Assembly: GCA_015179025.1 (NCBI GenBank)
Contig: WHUX01000497.1
Location: 1-22,386 of the forward strand
Length of the DNA stretch: 22,386 nucleotides
Source of the DNA: Terfezia claveryi
Lineage: Eukaryota; Ascomycota; Pezizomycetes; Pezizales; Pezizaceae
Direction of reading: 5' to 3'
Below the pieces are notes generated by a model. That model had not been told where the DNA came from, ran no database searches, and worked only from the letters and a program-made list of their open reading frames with translations. Within the stretch, counting starts at the first letter, position 1. Each line of letters starts with the position of its first letter. The position numbers were made by a program, and so were the translations under genes. This document shows positions 18,604-22,386 of this stretch, in pieces.

Positions 18604-18928
18604 TGTAGGTAATGATACCGCTGCAGCAAGAGATTCCACACCAGTAGGTTTTGCCAGAAAATACTATTGTCCTCATGCTGTAAAGATCGCGAAGTGGTTA
18701 GGGGAATTAGGTGAGTGGCATTATGTAAGAGCGCGCAGGCTCTTGAAAAATCTCCACTAGTAGCCGAGGGCCCCAAAACTAACCTTTGTGCAGCAAATGA
18801 AGCTGTGTGTATTCGTGTGATAGTTGGAGAAATGGGGATGTTCTAGGACGCAAACCATGAGGCAATGGAGATCTCTAGGTCCAGCAGATTTCCAATTCTT
18901 TCATATCGGCTGCTCAAATGACTACCAA

Positions 18929-19160
18929 TTTTTTTTTTCTTTTTTTTTTAAAAATACCTGTTACTCCTACGCGGTCCCGTTAGACGGACCATTAGGAGCC
19001 ACCCGAAAACCCGGGTGGATTCAGGGATAGGGCAAGTTAATCTGCCGGACCCGCGCGCTAAGTACACATAAATACCGTAGAGAGGGACGGGGCCCAGTGC
19101 TGTCATTAACCGTTGTGGACCGACGACCCAGGGGGCCTGACAGAGCCTCGTCCCAGAAGT
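18929..19160 (-). mobile_element. Poly(A)-tailed short repeat, copy 1 (minus strand)
   Basis: A T tract (18929-18949) abruptly ends the recognisable CHAT sequence. Behind it lies a repeat including GGAGCCACCCG (from 18991), AGGGCAAGTTAATCTGCC and CTGTCATTAACC, which is found again in inverted orientation at about 19450-19643. The T tract suggests a retrotransposed, SINE-like copy read on the minus strand. Clear pol III A and B boxes were not found, and no target duplication was located. Confidence 0.5.
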
Positions 19161-19449
19161 GGAACTCATGACACAGTGGAATCGAAAAAATTAAGAGGCG
19201 TCATAAAGAAATAAACTAGTGAAAAATAACCGATGACAAAGGGCCTGGACCTTGGCTTGAAAATGGACTCGTGAGGGAGGAAGATATCAGAAATAGGAAA
19301 ATTATCTGGTCTGAAGATAAGGAAGGAAACTCGTGAAAAATTGAACTTCCGACGGATGATGTGGTAGGTGAGCTCGTGAAATTTTAGCCTCCATTGCCGC
19401 GAATGAATCGTCTCCCTCTTTTCTCCACTCCGGCTTGTCCAGCTCTTCC
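19161..19449. other. Spacer between inverted repeat copies, with CTCGTGA words
   Basis: CTCGTGA occurs at 19268, 19330 and 19373, with CTAGTGA at 19216; the reverse complement TCACGAG occurs at 19997 and 20013. No coding sequence recognised. These words could be subterminal repeats of a further element. Confidence 0.4.
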
Positions 19450-19643
19450 CAGCTCTGTTTTCCACCTGCGAGAGGGTTTTCTTCCGAGGCTCCAGTCAGG
19501 GCCCTCGGGCTCATCCGGCACTGCTGGTTAATGACAGCATGGGAGTATCCCATTCATGAGTCTCCTATCGTTATGCGCGCCCGGCCTGGCAGATTAACTT
19601 GCCTTGTCCTGAATCCAGCCGGGTTTCCGGGTGGCTCCTCATA
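19450..19643 (+). repeat. Short repeat, copy 2 (inverted relative to 18929-19160)
   Basis: Contains GGTTAATGACAGCA, GGCAGATTAACTTGCC, CCTGAATCCAGCCGGGTTTC and GGGTGGCTCCT, the reverse complement of blocks in copy 1 in the same order. Similarity extends over roughly 190 bases with many mismatches. No poly(A) follows this copy. Together the two copies could also be the long terminal inverted repeats of one ~650-bp DNA element. Confidence 0.6.
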
Positions 19644-19826
19644 GCTGTTGGATATACTCGGTAAACACATAAGCTCATACATGTGCTATTCAACACGATC
19701 ATGTGCATTCATGTGAAGAAGAAGATATCATGTATATATACATTCTATTTCCGCACATATCTAGATAGAAGCAAGCAAGCCAGACAAGCAAGCAATACGA
19801 TCTCTACATAACACACACACCTAAAA
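19644..19826. other. Low-complexity non-coding spacer
   Basis: Contains AAGCAAGC/CAAGC micro-repeats (19771-19795) and an ACACACAC run (19811-19820). No gene or element end recognised. Confidence 0.5.
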
Positions 19827-19974
19827 ACATGGACCAACTGCAAACTTCGTTATAAGAAACTCTATGTGTTACTAAGCAAAGACTTAAGAAACTTTCCTAT
19901 AACGAGAGTTTCTTATTTTCCCATACAAATTTTGAAGGGACCGGGGCACAGTTTCTTATAACGCGACACCACTG
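19827..19974 (-). mobile_element. Partial second copy of the 16323 pogo-type end
   Basis: The reverse complement matches 16323-16503 closely, including the terminal CAGTGGTGTCGCGTTATAAG and the TTTGTATGGGAAAATAAGAA block, and ends ACTG followed by TA at 19975-19976. It has one copy of the CGTTATAAGAAAC unit where the first copy has three, a 33-base difference. Similarity stops abruptly at 19827, so only one end is preserved. Confidence 0.88.
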
Positions 19975-20100
19975 TATTTCTATCGTTCTGTCCCACTCAC
20001 GAGTTCATTCTGTCACGAGCTCATTTTTCTTACATTATACCATTCTTTAGGAGGAAGCTCAGTCAGAGGCCCCCTTGTCATTGAAATCATTCCATTAATG

Positions 20101-20125
20101 ACACTGGCAGTGGCAGTGCCAGTGT
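20101..20125. repeat. 9-bp palindrome with 7-base spacer
   Basis: ACACTGGCA (20101-20109) and TGCCAGTGT (20117-20125) are exact reverse complements separated by GTGGCAG. It lies about 85 bases before the LTR. Confidence 0.75.
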
Positions 20126-20130
20126 TCTCA

Positions 20131-20210
20131 ACGGGGCAGGCCAGGTAGGCCGGGCCTGAATAGCCTGGGCCAAATAGCCTGGGCCACGGTAAGGCAGGCT
20201 AGGCCGGGCC
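20131..20210. repeat. GGCC-rich short repeats before the LTR
   Basis: AGGCCGGGCCTG occurs at 20147 and again at 20201, the latter overlapping the LTR start. TAGCCTGGGCCA-like units occur twice between them. GC-rich compared with all surrounding DNA. Confidence 0.7.
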
Positions 20211-20501
20211 TGTTACGGGCTGATATTTGCCCGATAATGAGGCCAGTGGATCGGGTGTGTATTTTCGCTTTCCGAGTTGTTTGCAGTAGATAGATAAGCT
20301 AGCGTAGTCTTAGTCAGGCCTGAGAGGAGGTTATAAAGGACCCTCCTGGCTGGTAGAATGATAATCAAGTCTTGCACGCTCACTGAAACAAGGAAGAGTC
20401 ACACTGAACTGAACTGAACTGCACACAATCACACACGCCGTCAAGCTATTATCAAGCCAAAGAGCCCTGGTCATCGTGAGGGTTTCTTTTGTCGCTTAAC
20501 A
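20211..20501 (+). mobile_element. 5' LTR of a Gypsy-like retrotransposon (291 bp)
   Basis: Starts TGTTA (20211) and ends TAACA (20501), a 5-bp inverted repeat in the canonical TG...CA form. A TATA box TTATAAAG lies at 20331-20338, with CTGAACTGAACTGAACTG repeats downstream in the probable R-U5 part. TGG follows one base after the end, as for a primer-binding site, and a gag frame begins about 45 bases further on. The 3' LTR lies outside the window, so the pair could not be compared; the base upstream (GGGCC) may be the target duplication. Confidence 0.72.
20331..20338 (+). promoter_or_regulatory. TATA box in the LTR
   Basis: TTATAAAG in the middle of the LTR, about 210 bases before the gag frame. 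Position is typical of the U3 end of a retrotransposon promoter. Confidence 0.55.
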
Positions 20502-20502
20502 C

Positions 20503-20519
20503 TGGAGCCAAAGGCGAGG
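20503..20519 (+). other. Probable primer-binding site
   Basis: TGGAGCCAAAGGCGAGG starts one base after the LTR end. TGG would pair with the CCA tail of a tRNA; which tRNA cannot be told without a tRNA set. Confidence 0.5.
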
Positions 20520-20546
20520 CAGCGGCAAAACAACAACAACTACTGA

Positions 20547-22386
20547 AAACCCGTATCTACCACACTGGATCAGTTCTACCGAGACTCCGAGGAGGAGTGT
20601 AGTATCCTACGCAACAACCCCAGTACATGCGGAGTACTGGCCAAGGCTGCGTTAAGGCTCTTCTATTTCGGCAAGCAAACTGAATTCGAGTATAGCAGGT
20701 TACCGGCATCTGAGAGAGCAGTTGTTAGAAAGATTGTATCAAAGAACTTCACTACGATCACCTTACCGAAGGTGATATTGGAGTTATCAGCAGAGAACCT
20801 CAAACGACATCCCGAGTTGTACACAAACTAAGGAAAGAACGACCAAGGCCTTATACCCCCAATCTTCTTCCTTGAGTGGACTCAGGACTCGACCACATAT
20901 CAACGATATCTACAGGCATTACAGGAGAACCCAGCAATAACAGAGTCTTTGCGAGAACACGAACAGCCCGAGTTGGAGCCAGAATTAAGGGAGGTAGAAG
21001 ATCAGGTAGAAGGCGAGATGGCTGCCCAGGCTGAACAGTTGCGAACCCAATATATTACGTCCATTATTAATAAAGAATTCAATGGAACAGTGAAGTTCAA
21101 AGGGTTTAAGCAATCCTTTGAGACTATGATAAGGCTGCATGATAATGCAGGATCGGTAGCGAACCGAGCAGCTATGGACGACGAAATGAAGCGAGAACTC
21201 TTGCTGGCAATATTGAAGGATCCAACCATACCACCAGCTAAAGGAATAGATGGGCGGAAGTTTATAGGAGCTCAGTCTTGGTTGGCAGAACAGGAGGAAG
21301 ATGATATAGCTACTTACCAACAGCTCGCACAATGACTGAATGAGAAATATGGGGACAGAAATGAAGAAATGACACTATAGCTGGTAGCTATCCAGCTAAA
21401 GATCTTTAAGCAAGAAGAGAAGCCAGTTGATAAGTATGTGGCCTGCTTCGAGGACATTAGGGATAAGGTGTCAGCAATACAGTTGGCCACTATCATGACA
21501 CTCTATAACCAGATTGAGACGTTTGTTTTAGGCCTGGATCCGGCACTAATGAAGTTGTATGTGAAGGATAGCAGGGAGTTTTGAAGTGAGACATGGGAGG
21601 AGACGAAGAAGAAGGTCAGAATAGCGGAGGTAAAGTACAAGCTAGGGGAAGACCCAATTTTTGCAGATAACCGGAAGAAGTACAAGGCGAGCAGCTCTGC
21701 TAACCCCATGACCGAAGATCTCGACTAATCAGCGAAGCGACACTGACAACAAGCCACTAAATACCAACAAGAAAAGGCCGAACAGCAGAGAAGGCTTGAT
21801 GAGTCCTTAAGCTGAGAGAAATTGCTAGTCGAATCCTAGAAAAAACTTATGACGGGCAATACTGGAAACCCGGGCAATGCTAACCTGAGAAATGTAGGAA
21901 ACCCAGCTTCAGGGAATCCTAGGAGTTCAGGAAACCGACAAGGAAATGGAGGCAACCTAAGGATGACACAGGTATTGTACTGAAATTGTTGGGATTATGG
22001 CTACTACGCGGGAGCTTGTAAAGAAGTAGCAAGGAATGATGAAGAACGAGAACAACTGTGAGTTCAGAAGAGTGTCTCAGCTCCAACCGTGTGGCAACAA
22101 TGAATAGCTATAGCAAGAATGAGCAATATGACAATCAAATCAGTAGCCCGCACTAATAGGTTATATGAAGATAATGAGTATGAGTTCGGGTTTGGTATGA
22201 TGGTAGAGATTCGTCAGGCCCGAGATACCAGTATTTATCAGGCCCAAGATACCAGTATGCATCAGGCTCGAGATACTGAGGTTCACCAAACTAGGGATAG
22301 TGGTGATCTCTAAGCTTACCCAGCTAGAGGAAATCCAGATACTATATACCCATCACCAGCTGACAGATGCAAAACCCGCCAACAAC
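20547..22386 (+). pseudogene. Gag (and start of pol) of a Gypsy-like element, twelve stops, runs off the window
   Basis: A single reading frame runs from after a TGA (20544) to the window end without frameshift. It is broken only by stops at 20829, 21333, 21378, 21582, 21726, 21744, 21813, 21837, 21981, 22059, 22101 and 22311. Gag features: an acidic helical region around 20950-21010; the capsid-like block KPVDKYVACFEDIRDKV, then NQIETFVLGLDPALMKLYV and TWEETKKKVRIAE (21420-21630), typical of the Retrotrans_gag domain; a Gly/Asn-rich linker; and a CCHC zinc knuckle near 21975-22015 decayed to Y-stop-N-C...Y...C. Gag would form the virus-like particle and bind RNA. No initiator ATG remains at the start. 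Seven of the twelve stops are TGA, as expected from CGA codons after CpG deamination. Protease and reverse transcriptase must lie beyond the window. Confidence 0.87.
22212..22307 (+). repeat. 24-bp in-frame tandem repeat, four units
   Basis: Units at 22212, 22236, 22260 and 22284 encode RQARDTSI, YQAQDTSM, HQARDTEV and HQTRDSGD. They lie in the linker after the zinc knuckle and keep the gag-pol frame. Confidence 0.85.

Larger units (their letters stand above)
15422..18928 (-). pseudogene. TPR-CHAT gene relic, split by transposons
   Basis: Minus-strand blocks in family order. 18928-18604: TPR-like SSRYERIGNLLDLEISIASW, then PLTTSRSLQHED and LQAG. 17441-17036: QELGRSVTNSHLLDYRSELW, RQELDSP and KVAKDLDDILLQIPQKP, then ELRSDAI. 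16320-15422: VKREMLVWLWKAAVQPVL, RVWLIVVGLLAQAPIHA, YCIPSYTSTIRALQYPR, then the CHAT core LAYLSACNTA (presumed catalytic Cys codon at 15684-15686), AGYNNVIGTLWPAQDDA, and the usual C-terminal WAQFIHLGA before TAA at 15422. CHAT domains are caspase-like proteases; fungal TPR-CHAT proteins are suspected to work in signalling or cell death. Damage: a LINE at 17442-18596, a pogo-type element at 16323-17033, stops at 18844 and just before WAQFIHLGA, frameshifts near 17418, 16160 and 15530, and loss of the HFACHG-type histidine motif. The 5' TPR part beyond 18928 is missing. Confidence 0.87.

Noticed and set aside
18929..19160. tRNA-derived SINE with pol III promoter
   Set aside because: The poly(T) tract fits a SINE, but clear A and B boxes were not found, so only a generic poly(A)-tailed repeat is claimed.

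Overview
The window looks like a repeat-rich stretch of a filamentous fungal genome, probably Pezizomycotina. The evidence is the mix of elements: a spliced hAT transposase, several pogo/Tigger-type DNA transposons with TA target duplications, a 5'-truncated LINE with a poly(A) tail, a Ty3/Gypsy-like LTR element, and a TPR-CHAT gene of the kind expanded in fungi. I cannot name the species. No tRNA, rRNA, CRISPR or bacterial-style operon was seen.

Layout. 1-2593: decayed hAT transposase (+) with two recognisable introns and eleven in-frame stops. 2597-5944: AT-rich DNA with no identifiable gene; it holds a 19-bp tandem repeat and a perfect 17-bp hairpin. 5945-6265: possible HNH-nuclease-like relic (-). 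6560-8125: one pogo-type terminus and one complete 512-bp pogo-type derivative (7614-8125) that keeps only the N-terminal DNA-binding part of its transposase. 8128-10046: non-coding, ending in a GTAC-rich region and the leader of the one intact gene. 10047-13649: intronless 1200-residue low-complexity protein with a CxxC/coiled-coil/acidic C-terminal module and an internal 114-bp tandem duplication. 14180-14849: degraded integrase-like fragment and another pogo-type terminus.

15422-18928 is the most interesting part: a TPR-CHAT gene on the minus strand, split by a 711-bp pogo-type element (16323-17033, TA duplication) and a 5'-truncated LINE (17442-18596, 7-bp duplication TCCAGCT), and cut off at its 5' side by a second poly(T)-headed insertion (from 18929). 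18929-19974 holds two inverted copies of a ~190-bp repeat and a second, shorter copy of the pogo end. 20211 to the window end is the 5' LTR and gag region of a Gypsy-like element: one long frame with twelve stops and no frameshift.

Only the 10047-13649 gene looks functional. Everything else recognisable is a transposon, a transposon fragment, or a gene destroyed by transposons. The stop codons in the hAT relic are mostly TAG, and those in the gag relic mostly TGA. This suggests two different mutational histories: RIP-like CpA change in one and CpG deamination in the other.
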